Assembly: GCA_905214605.1 (NCBI GenBank)
Contig: CAJMMY010000038.1
Location: 1 to 8,056 of the forward strand
Reading direction: 5' to 3'
Source of the DNA: an uncultured bacterium
GTDB taxonomy: Bacteria > Bacillota_A > Clostridia > Oscillospirales > Oscillospiraceae
Length of the DNA: 8,056 bases
The position numbers and the translations under genes are program-made. Shown one piece after another: positions 1 through 5,822 of this stretch. Position 1 is the first letter of the stretch, and each line of letters starts with the position of its first letter. The notes beneath the pieces were generated by a model. The model saw nothing but the letters and a program-made list of their open reading frames with translations, was not told where the DNA came from and made no database searches.

Positions 1-17
1 CCAGAGAGGAAACGCGT

Positions 18-1823
18 ATGATCAAAATTCTAAAACTACTAAAAAAACATTGGGTCGGCGTTCTGCTGGCACTGGTGCTGCTGATTGTGCAGGCAAACTG
101 CGAACTGGGTTTGCCGGGCATGATGAGCGACATTGTGGACATCGGACTGACCCGAGGCGGTGTTCCGGACGCAAGTCAGGAATACATTGCCCAAGTGGCG
201 GCGGGCACGGCGGATTCCGCAGTGCAGATGCACTATCTGTGGCAAACCGGCGGAAAAATGGCGGCGGTAACCCTGTTGGCGGCGGTGGCTGCCATTTTGG
301 TGAACCTGATTGCCAGCCGCGTAGCAGCTATGGTGGGGCGGGATTTGCGAAAGGAAGTATTTTCCAAGGTGCTCTCTTTCTCTCACACGGAGCTGGATAA
401 CTTCTCCACCGCATCTCTCATTACCCGCAGCACCAACGACATTCAGCAGGTGCAGATGGTTGTGGTGATGCTGCTGCGCATGGTGCTGTTTGCCCCCATT
501 ATGGGCATTGGCGGCATTCTCAAAGTCAGCGCCACCAAAACCGGTATGGGCTGGATTATCTTTTTGGCGGTTGGCTGCATTTTCTGCTTGGTGATGACTC
601 TGATGGCGGTTGCTATGCCGAAATTCAAAAAAATGCAGTCCTTGGTGGATAATGTGAACCTGGTCAGCCGGGAAATTCTCACCGGTCTGCCGGTGATTCG
701 TGCCTTCCACAAGGAGCGCCACGAGGAGCAGCGGTTTGATAAAGCCAACAACGATTTGTTCCGTACTCAGATCTTTACCGGTCGGACTATGGCTGTGATG
801 ATGCCCGTGATGATGTTCATTATGAACGGTGTGTCCGTGCTGATTGTCTGGTTTGGCGCAAAAGGCGTGGACGGCATGACTCTGCAGGTCGGCGATATGA
901 TGGCCTTTATGACCTACACCATGCAGATTGTATTTTCGTTTATGATGATTACCATGGTGTCCATTATGCTGCCCCGGGCAATCGTGTCCGTGGAGCGTAT
1001 TGACGAGATTCTGACTTCGGAATCTGTCATTGAGGACCCCGCGCAGCCGGAAGAGCCGAAACCGCTGCAGGGCGAAGTGAAGTTCGACCATGTCAGCTTT
1101 AAGTACCCCGGCGCCGAGGACTATGCGCTGCGGGACATCAGCTTTACGGCGGCGCCCGGCAAGACCACGGCAATCATCGGCTCCACCGGCAGCGGCAAAT
1201 CCACGCTGCTGAATCTGATTCCCCGGTTTTATGATGCCACAGAAGGCAGCATTACCTTGGACGGCGTGGACGTACGGAATATGAAACTTACCGAGCTCCG
1301 GGACCAGATGGGCTACGTGCCCCAGAAAGCGGTGCTGTTCTCCGGCACCATTGCCTCGAACATCAAGTATGCCGGAAATGTCAGCGACGAACAGATGGTG
1401 CAGGCGGCAGAAATTGCACAGTCTGCGGATTTTATTGAGGAAAAACCCGAGAAATACAACAGCCCCATTGCCCAGGGCGGCAGCAACGTCTCCGGCGGAC
1501 AGAAACAACGTCTGTCCATTGCTCGGGCGGTGGCAAGCAACCCGAAGGTGTATCTGTTTGACGACAGCTTTTCCGCATTGGACTACCAGACGGACGTGAA
1601 TCTGCGGAAAGCCTTGGCAGAACATGCGCAAAATGCGGCGGTTATCATTGTAGGACAGCGCATTGCCACGGTGATGCATGCCGATACCATTATCGTGCTG
1701 AAAGACGGAGAAGTGGACGGCATGGGCACCCATGAGCAGCTGCTGAACAGCTGCGAGACCTATCGGGAAATCGCAACCAGCCAGCTGAGTGCAAAAGAAT
1801 TGGGAATGGAGGGGGAAGCATGA
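18..1823 (+). CDS. Heterodimeric ABC exporter, subunit A (permease-ATPase half-transporter with degenerate ATP site)
   Basis: Half-transporter of 601 aa that should pair with the next gene to export drugs, peptides or lipids across the cytoplasmic membrane; the substrate cannot be read from sequence. About six membrane segments are visible near residues 12-30, 80-103, 148-170, 178-200, 258-282 and 293-318, followed by an ATPase domain: Walker A GSTGSGKST (388-396), signature NVSGGQ (490-495), Walker B ending FDD (514-516) and switch loop VGQR (545-548). The usual catalytic Glu after Walker B is Asp516 and the usual switch His is Gln547, the pattern of the degenerate subunit in heterodimeric exporters such as LmrC, BmrC and TM287. 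Its own signature motif is intact and would complete the partner's active site. The start is supported by GAGAGGA at 4-10. The stop overlaps the next start (ATGA), so the two are translationally coupled. Any upstream regulator lies outside the window. Family sure, substrate unknown. Confidence 0.95.
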   Translation: MIKILKLLKKHWVGVLLALVLLIVQANCELGLPGMMSDIVDIGLTRGGVPDASQEYIAQVAAGTADSAVQMHYLWQTGGKMAAVTLLAAVAAILVNLIASRVAAMVGRDLRKEVFSKVLSFSHTELDNFSTASLITRSTNDIQQVQMVVVMLLRMVLFAPIMGIGGILKVSATKTGMGWIIFLAVGCIFCLVMTLMAVAMPKFKKMQSLVDNVNLVSREILTGLPVIRAFHKERHEEQRFDKANNDLFRTQIFTGRTMAVMMPVMMFIMNGVSVLIVWFGAKGVDGMTLQVGDMMAFMTYTMQIVFSFMMITMVSIMLPRAIVSVERIDEILTSESVIEDPAQPEEPKPLQGEVKFDHVSFKYPGAEDYALRDISFTAAPGKTTAIIGSTGSGKSTLLNLIPRFYDATEGSITLDGVDVRNMKLTELRDQMGYVPQKAVLFSGTIASNIKYAGNVSDEQMVQAAEIAQSADFIEEKPEKYNSPIAQGGSNVSGGQKQRLSIARAVASNPKVYLFDDSFSALDYQTDVNLRKALAEHAQNAAVIIVGQRIATVMHADTIIVLKDGEVDGMGTHEQLLNSCETYREIATSQLSAKELGMEGEA

Positions 1824-3685
1824 ACGAAGAACGGAAAAAAGAAATCGTACAGCAGTCCCCGCGCAGGGGTCCCATGGGTCGCATGGGCGGCCCCCCGGGA
1901 GCACCCGGCGAAAAGGCCAAGAATTTCAAGGGCACCATCGGCAAGCTGATTCGCTATATCGGCAACTATAAATATGCCGTGCTGCTGGTGGCACTGTTTG
2001 CCGTCGGCTCTACCATTTTCAGCGTGGTGGGACCGAAGGTTCTGGGCAATGCCACCACGGAGCTGTACAGCGGTTTGATGAAGAAATTCACCGGAGCGGG
2101 CGGCATTGATTTTGATAAGATTTTTGTGATTCTTCGCACGGTGCTGATTATTTACCTGAGCAGCGCACTGTGCAACTTTGTGCAGCATTTTACCATGGCT
2201 ACCGTGGTGCAGAATATCTGCTATCGGATGCGCCGGGAAATCAGCGAGAAAATTAACCGGATGCCCATGAAGTATTTCGAAAAACGTACCGTGGGCGAGG
2301 TGCTCAGCCGGATTACCAACGATGTGGATACATTGGGACAGGGCATGAACCAGTCCATTACCACGTTGATTTCCAGCGTCACCACCATCATTGGTGTGGT
2401 GTATATGATGCTCACCATCAGCCCGCTGATGACCGGTTTGACGGTGCTGATTCTGCCCATTTCCGTGCTGCTGATTCTGTTTGTGGTCAAACGGAGCCAG
2501 AAGTACTTTAAGGCACAGCAGCGTCAGCTGGGCGAAATCAACGGTCAGGTGGAAGAAGTTTACAGCGGTCTGAACGTGGTGCAGGCTTATAACCGGGAAC
2601 CGGCTGTCATTGAAACTTTTAGCCGGACCAATGACGCGCTGTTTGATTCCGCGTGGAAGAGCCAGTTTCTGTCCGGCTTGATGCAGCCGATGATGAACTT
2701 CGTTTCCAACCTGGGCTATGTGGCCGTGGTGCTGTCCGGCGCTATGCTGGCCATTCGGGGAACGATTCAAATCGGTGACATTCAGGCATTTATGACCTAC
2801 GTGCGGAACTTCACCCAGCCCATCGGACAGCTGGCACAGGTTTCCAATATGATGCAGTCCATGGCTGCCGCTGCCGAGCGCGTGTTCGAATTTTTGGAGG
2901 AGGAAGAGGAATCTCCTGCTCCGGAGCACCCTGCGTCTACGGACCATGTTCGGGGTGAAGTCAGCTTCCGCCATGTCCGTTTCGGCTATGAGCCGGGCAA
3001 ACCGGTGATTAAGGATTGGAGCTGCGATGTGAAACCCGGTCAGACCGTAGCCATTGTGGGTCCCACCGGCGCCGGCAAGACCACCATGGTCAAACTGCTG
3101 ATGCGGTTCTATGATGTGGACAGCGGGGAAATCCTGCTGGACGGCGTGGACGTGCGGGATTATGAACGGGGCGCGCTGCGGAAATGCTTTGGTATGGTGC
3201 TGCAGGACACTTGGCTGTTCAAAGGCACCATTATGGAAAATATCCGCTACGGTCGGAGCGATGCAACGGACGAGGAAGTGATTGCGGCGGCGAAAGCAGC
3301 CCATGCGGATAAGTTTATCCGTACCCTCCCCGGCGGCTATCAGATGGAGCTGAATGAGGACGCGTCCAACGTATCTCAGGGTCAGAAACAGCTGCTGACC
3401 ATCGCCCGTGCCATTCTGGCAGACAGCCCGGTGCTGATTCTGGACGAGGCAACCTCTTCTGTGGATACCCGTACCGAGCAGCTGATTCAGTCGGCAATGG
3501 ATCACCTGATGAAGGGGCGGACCAGCTTTGTCATTGCCCACCGCTTGTCCACCATTCGGAATGCGGACCAGATTTTGGTGATGCAGGAGGGCGACATTGT
3601 GGAGCAGGGCACCCATGAAGAACTGCTGGCAAAGGGCGGCGCTTACGCCAAGCTTTGGAACAGCCAGTTTGAAGACGTAGCGTAA
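1820..3685 (+). CDS. Heterodimeric ABC exporter, subunit B (permease-ATPase half-transporter with catalytic ATP site)
   Basis: Second half-transporter, 621 aa, partner of the preceding gene. The N-terminus (1-35) is a cytoplasmic Arg/Gly/Pro/Met-rich tail common in this subunit class. Membrane segments are seen near 52-72, 101-125, 179-200, 204-224, about 288-310 and 320-345. The ATPase domain has Walker A GPTGAGKTT (414-422), Walker B LILDE with catalytic Glu543, D-loop SSVD and switch His574 (IAHRLST). The signature is NVSQGQ (517-522): the first Gly of the usual SGGQ is Gln520. That is expected if this signature faces the degenerate Walker A/B of the partner, while this subunit's own Walker A/B with the partner's intact SGGQ forms the hydrolysing site. 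The ATG at 1820 lies inside the upstream stop and is preceded by GGAGGGGGA (1808-1816). It resembles LmrD/BmrD/TM288. Multidrug export is the default annotation, but peptide or lipid export is equally possible. Confidence 0.95.
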   Translation: MNEERKKEIVQQSPRRGPMGRMGGPPGAPGEKAKNFKGTIGKLIRYIGNYKYAVLLVALFAVGSTIFSVVGPKVLGNATTELYSGLMKKFTGAGGIDFDKIFVILRTVLIIYLSSALCNFVQHFTMATVVQNICYRMRREISEKINRMPMKYFEKRTVGEVLSRITNDVDTLGQGMNQSITTLISSVTTIIGVVYMMLTISPLMTGLTVLILPISVLLILFVVKRSQKYFKAQQRQLGEINGQVEEVYSGLNVVQAYNREPAVIETFSRTNDALFDSAWKSQFLSGLMQPMMNFVSNLGYVAVVLSGAMLAIRGTIQIGDIQAFMTYVRNFTQPIGQLAQVSNMMQSMAAAAERVFEFLEEEEESPAPEHPASTDHVRGEVSFRHVRFGYEPGKPVIKDWSCDVKPGQTVAIVGPTGAGKTTMVKLLMRFYDVDSGEILLDGVDVRDYERGALRKCFGMVLQDTWLFKGTIMENIRYGRSDATDEEVIAAAKAAHADKFIRTLPGGYQMELNEDASNVSQGQKQLLTIARAILADSPVLILDEATSSVDTRTEQLIQSAMDHLMKGRTSFVIAHRLSTIRNADQILVMQEGDIVEQGTHEELLAKGGAYAKLWNSQFEDVA

Positions 3686-3697
3686 GGCGGTGACGGA

Positions 3698-4135
3698 ATG
3701 TTTACTTATACGCATCATGTTGCCTATTACGAAACGGATAAAATGGGCATTACCCATCACTCCAACTACATTCGCTTTATGGAAGAGGCGCGCACGGCAT
3801 GGATGAAACACATCGGCTGGAGCTATAAAAAATGCGAGGATTTGGGTATGCCGTCTCCGGTGGTGCGGGTCCAGTGCGATTATAAGAAAACCACCACCTA
3901 TGACGATGCCATTGACATTCAGGTGTGGCTTGCCGGCTATTCCGGGGTGCGTATGACCGTGGGATATGCCATGTATCGAGCGGGGGAATTGGTCTGCGAC
4001 GGTCAGACGGAGCATTGCTTTTTAGACGACCGGGGCATGCCCGTTCGCATCAAACGGCAGTATCCGGAGTTCGACGCCATTCTGCGCCGGGAGCTGGAAA
4101 CCCAGGGCGAACCGCCCATTGTATTCAAAAACTGA
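3698..4135 (+). CDS. Acyl-CoA thioesterase, hot-dog fold (YbgC/4-hydroxybenzoyl-CoA thioesterase family)
   Basis: Cytoplasmic hydrolase of 145 aa, the usual length for single-domain hot-dog thioesterases, which cleave acyl-CoA or acyl-ACP thioesters. The N-terminal active-site region reads YYETDKMGITHHSNY (10-24), matching the family pattern of an Asp (Asp14) followed by a Gly and an aromatic at the start of the long helix; Asp14 is the likely catalytic residue. The helix continues as FMEEARTAWM, and the C-terminal beta strands carry the DGQTEHCFLDDRG segment typical of the fold. The start is set by GGCGGTGA (3686-3693), 12 nt after the stop of the ABC gene, so it is co-transcribed with the exporter, and the operon ends at the terminator just downstream. 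In Proteobacteria YbgC sits with Tol-Pal; nothing like that is here. The physiological acyl substrate is unknown, and a link to the exporter's cargo is only suggested by the operon. Confidence 0.9.
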   Translation: MFTYTHHVAYYETDKMGITHHSNYIRFMEEARTAWMKHIGWSYKKCEDLGMPSPVVRVQCDYKKTTTYDDAIDIQVWLAGYSGVRMTVGYAMYRAGELVCDGQTEHCFLDDRGMPVRIKRQYPEFDAILRRELETQGEPPIVFKN

Positions 4136-4148
4136 CTTTTCCCTTGTC

Positions 4149-4182
4149 AAAGAGTGGAGCGCCCGGCGCTCCACTCTTTTTT
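4149..4182 (+). terminator. Intrinsic terminator of the ABC exporter-thioesterase operon
   Basis: Perfect stem AAAGAGTGGAGCGC (4149-4162) pairing with GCGCTCCACTCTTT (4166-4179), loop of three bases, with a run of six T at 4177-4182. It begins 13 nt after the thioesterase stop. The A-rich left flank also allows bidirectional function, though no convergent gene is present. Confidence 0.93.
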
Positions 4183-4267
4183 GAAAAAGGACGAGAAAAA
4201 GCTTGAAAAGCTGTTTGAACTATGTTATCGTTATGTCAATCACAAAGATGCGTCCGCGATTGCATGA
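4181..4267 (+). other. Short open stretch, possible remnant of a coding sequence
   Basis: From TTG at 4181 to TGA at 4265 the frame reads 28 residues, including KLEKLFELCYRYVNHKDASAIA, with protein-like composition and codons like the host genes. It has no ribosome site, since it starts inside the T-run of the preceding terminator. TTGAAAAGCTGTTTGAA (4203-4219) is an exact 17-base match to positions 6187-6203 inside proB, and both encode EKLFE in frame, which hints that this DNA was once coding. The same bases could instead be read as a promoter (TTGAAA 4203-4208, 17 bp, TATCGT 4226-4231 with an upstream TG). I do not call a functional gene here. Confidence 0.2.
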
Positions 4268-4291
4268 AGATGCGAAAGCGGAGAAGAAAGG

Positions 4292-4320
4292 TTGACAGGA
4301 TGGCGAAGACAGGATATGCT
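4292..4320 (+). promoter_or_regulatory. Sigma-A-type promoter candidate upstream of the GCAGA repeat
   Basis: A perfect -35 box TTGACA (4292-4297), a 17-bp spacer and TATGCT (4315-4320, four of six bases of the consensus -10). Predicted start of transcription is near 4327, inside the GCAGA repeat. It could drive the phosphatase lipoprotein gene with a leader of about 257 nt, or a short RNA ending at the hairpin at 4388-4434. Confidence 0.5.
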
Positions 4321-4367
4321 GCAGAGCAGAGCAGAGCAGAGCAGAGCGCATGACCTCTGTCTTTTTT
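4306..4367 (+). terminator. Weak terminator-like hairpin with the GCAGA repeat in its loop
   Basis: AAGACAG (4306-4312) pairs with CTGTCTT (4357-4363), and ATGC (4316-4319) with GCAT (4348-4351), followed by six T at 4362-4367. The stem is interrupted by an internal loop, and the loop carrying the repeats is long. It works only on RNA begun upstream of 4306, because the promoter at 4292-4320 would start beyond the left arm. Alternatively the pairing is incidental. Confidence 0.35.
4321..4345 (+). repeat. Tandem pentanucleotide repeat, GCAGA x5
   Basis: Five exact head-to-tail copies of GCAGA, followed by a partial copy (GC). It lies immediately after the -10 box candidate at 4315-4320 and in the apical part of an imperfect hairpin (4306-4363). 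Five-base units change reading frame when copy number changes, the behaviour of known phase-variation repeats, but no convincing gene reads through it. Confidence 0.95.
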
Positions 4368-4387
4368 GCCATAAATTTATAGAGTGG

Positions 4388-4434
4388 AAAGACGCATTCA
4401 GCATGGCAAATGTCATGTTTTAAATGCGTTTTTT
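4388..4434 (+). terminator. Terminator-like hairpin in the leader region of the phosphatase gene
   Basis: AAAGACGCATT (4388-4398) pairs with AATGCGTTTTT (4423-4433) with one G-U pair; the T-run is 4429-4434. The 24-base loop contains CATG at 4402 and 4414, which can pair with each other. If the promoter at 4292-4320 is real, this is a terminator inside the leader of the next gene, and thus a possible attenuator; an 8-base alternative pairing (4365-4372 with 4403-4410) would compete with it. Confidence 0.5.
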
Positions 4435-4492
4435 GTATTTTATTATCAGTTATCGAGGTGATGCTATGACAGCATGAGAAAAGCGAATAACA

Positions 4493-4520
4493 TTTACAGA
4501 AGATTTACAACAATTTGGTA
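4493..4520 (+). promoter_or_regulatory. 11-bp-phased TTTACA direct repeats, Pho-box-like regulator site
   Basis: TTTACA at 4493-4498 and again at 4504-4509, with a degenerate third unit TTGGTA at 4515-4520, each 11 bases apart. Bacillota PhoP binds direct repeats of TT(A/T)A(C/T)A at this phase, and other OmpR-family regulators use similar 11-bp spacing. A possible -10 (TAAACT, 4542-4547) lies 21 bp downstream without a recognisable -35, as expected for an activator-dependent promoter. No regulator gene is in the window, so the assignment is inference. Confidence 0.35.
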
Positions 4521-4583
4521 GTTCAAAAAATGAGCAACGGATAAACTGTTCCCCGTAGCTTGCATCAATCGAGGAGGATATGT

Positions 4584-5510
4584 ATGAAGTTTAAAAAATT
4601 GGGAATCTGCACGTTGGCATCTCTGATGGTTTTGGGTTGCCTGGCAGGATGCACAACGAACGGAAAGACGGACAAAGATACTGATAACAAAAAGATTGAA
4701 AATGTTGTCACCATGGAAAGCCAGACTTTGGGCTTGGAGAAAGTTGACAATGCCCGTCAGTTGGGTGGATATTATACGCAGGACGGCAGAAAAGTGAAAG
4801 CCAATATGCTTCTTCGTTCCGGTAAGCTGATCAATGCAACGGAAGATGACATTGCAAAACTGACCGATACCTATCATCTGGGAACTATTGTGGACCTGAG
4901 AACAACCAGTGAAATTGAACAAGCACCCAATCCGACGATTGATGGGGTTGAAGATATTCATGTGCCCATTTTGGACGAAGATTCTCATAGTGCAGCCATG
5001 ACGAATATTTATGGTGCTGATCCTGTGGACGCTCTGATTGGAATGGCAACAGATGGCACATTGAGCGATGATATGTACATCACCACCATCAACAGCGAGT
5101 CCGCTAAAAAAGGCTTTGCAGAATTTTTCCAGATTCTGTTGGACAATGAGGAAGGAAAAGCAGTTCTGTGGCATTGCACCGGCGGCAAAGACCGTACCGG
5201 AACGGCTGCTGTTTTGCTCCTGTCTGCACTGGGCGTTGACGAAGATACCATTCTGGACGATTTTGCACTTACCAATGAATTTTTTAAAGGCAAAATTGAC
5301 TACATGGGCGCTGAGGCTGCAAAGAAGACCGATGACCAGGAAATTATCGATGGTGTGAGAACCCTTACCGGTGTTTCCAGAGACTTTATGAAAAAAATGA
5401 TTGATTCCTTGACTGACGAGTACGGTTCTGTTGAAAACTTTATCATTGAGGAACTGAACGTCAGCAAAGACGATATTGTAAAATTGCAGGATATGTATCT
5501 GGAAAGCTAA
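4584..5510 (+). CDS. Secreted lipoprotein tyrosine/dual-specificity phosphatase (LipA/PtpB-like)
   Basis: Surface lipoprotein of 308 aa. The N-terminus has Lys residues, a hydrophobic core and a lipobox LAGC (20-23), so Cys23 should be lipidated and the enzyme anchored outside the membrane; a polar Lys/Asp-rich linker (24-40) follows. The catalytic domain begins with NARQLGGYYTQDGR (56-69) and LLRSGKL (76-82), has DLRTTSE (104-110), and carries the phosphatase loop HCTGGKDRTG (197-206), with nucleophile Cys198 and Arg204 in CX5R. This set is that of the Listeria LipA / Mycobacterium PtpB family, whose members hydrolyse phosphotyrosine, phosphoserine/threonine and some phosphoinositides. The start is chosen at 4584 from GAGGAGG (4571-4577) and from the signal sequence; the longer reading from TTG 4560 would include the ribosome site. 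The gene stands alone between terminators and is more AT-rich (about 37-48% GC in sampled lines) than its neighbours, suggesting a separate origin. The substrate is unknown; a role in phosphate scavenging or host signalling is inference. Confidence 0.88.
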   Translation: MKFKKLGICTLASLMVLGCLAGCTTNGKTDKDTDNKKIENVVTMESQTLGLEKVDNARQLGGYYTQDGRKVKANMLLRSGKLINATEDDIAKLTDTYHLGTIVDLRTTSEIEQAPNPTIDGVEDIHVPILDEDSHSAAMTNIYGADPVDALIGMATDGTLSDDMYITTINSESAKKGFAEFFQILLDNEEGKAVLWHCTGGKDRTGTAAVLLLSALGVDEDTILDDFALTNEFFKGKIDYMGAEAAKKTDDQEIIDGVRTLTGVSRDFMKKMIDSLTDEYGSVENFIIEELNVSKDDIVKLQDMYLES

Positions 5511-5526
5511 GCAATAGAGCTGCGGT

Positions 5527-5540
5527 CATATCGTGATATG
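5527..5540. repeat. Short perfect inverted repeat CATATC-GT-GATATG
   Basis: A 14-base palindrome located 16 bases after the phosphatase stop and directly before the terminator stem. It could stabilise the mRNA 3' end or be chance; no function is assigned. Confidence 0.4.
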
Positions 5541-5541
5541 G

Positions 5542-5577
5542 AAAGAGTGGTAGATTTCATGTCTGCCACTCTTTTTT
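5542..5577 (+). terminator. Intrinsic terminator of the phosphatase gene
   Basis: AAAGAGTGGTAGA (5542-5554) pairs with TCTGCCACTCTTT (5562-5574) through 13 pairs including one G-U; the loop is 7 bases and the T-run is 5572-5577. The outer nine bases of each arm are identical to those of the terminator at 4149-4182. Confidence 0.92.
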
Positions 5578-5741
5578 CGTCTCCTTTCCCTTGTTTTTGC
5601 GGAAAAATAGGAAGATACTGAATGACACAGAGAAAAACCGGCAAAAAACAGCAGGATTTTTGAAAAATTACTGAAAAATCATCAGATGTGGGGAACGGTG
5701 CAAGAAAAAGACCGGGATTTCACCGCTCCGGTGGGTTACAT
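5578..5741. other. A-tract-rich spacer upstream of the proB promoter
   Basis: No gene is seen. The stretch has repeated A5-A6 or T5 tracts (5603, 5633, 5643, 5657, 5663, 5674, 5705), including a direct repeat TGAAAAAT at 5661 and 5672 (11-bp step) and the palindrome ATTTTTGAAAAAT (5656-5668); partial helical phasing could bend the DNA. CACCG-CTC-CGGTG (5721-5733) is a perfect inverted repeat just upstream of the -35 and could be an operator. No T-box specifier or antiterminator elements are recognised. Confidence 0.3.
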
Positions 5742-5769
5742 TTGCATTTTCCGCGGAATATGGTATAAT
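5742..5769 (+). promoter_or_regulatory. Promoter of proBA (extended -10)
   Basis: A perfect -10 TATAAT at 5764-5769, preceded by TGG (extended -10 TGn), with a weak -35 TTGCAT (5742-5747) 16 bp upstream. Predicted start near 5776, giving a 5' leader of about 47 nt. The extended -10 should compensate for the poor -35. Confidence 0.75.
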
Positions 5770-5808
5770 ACCCCTATTCAAGACAACGGAGGATTGCGTT
5801 TTCTGAAC

Positions 5809-5813
5809 AGGAG
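5809..5813 (+). promoter_or_regulatory. Ribosome binding site that sets the proB start
   Basis: AGGAG ends directly before an ATG at 5814, which is too close to be used. The next in-frame ATG at 5823 lies 9 bases away, the normal spacing, and also gives the standard ProB N-terminus. Confidence 0.75.
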
Positions 5814-5822
5814 ATGACCGAA

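Noticed and set aside
39..1904. 621-residue minus-strand open frame opposite the first ABC gene
   Set aside because: Same reason: composition-driven shadow, rich in His, without motifs or a ribosome site.
1760..4015. 751-residue open frame on the minus strand, antisense to the exporter and thioesterase
   Set aside because: Low-complexity His/Gln/Asn-rich translation with no domain, fully antisense to two strongly supported genes; long mirror frames arise from codon bias in mid-GC genomes.
4321..4345. GCAGA repeat as the start of a CRISPR array
   Set aside because: Units are five bases with no spacers; it is a simple tandem repeat.
4461..4477. Mini-frames ATG 4461 and ATG 4466 after GAGGTG, with inverted repeat ATGCT-ATGAC-AGCAT
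   Set aside because: Products of two and three residues; no support beyond the ribosome-like bases.
4560..4583. Longer phosphatase start at TTG 4560
   Set aside because: It would place the GAGGAGG ribosome site inside the coding region and put residues ahead of a clear lipoprotein signal that starts at 4584.
5794..5817. Leader peptide from TTG 5794 (seven codons ending in TGA) before proB
   Set aside because: The GGAGG is only one base from the TTG, and the peptide has no proline codons; it is more likely chance.
5578..5822. T-box leader for proBA
   Set aside because: No specifier hairpin, no T-box core and no terminator between the promoter and the start codon.
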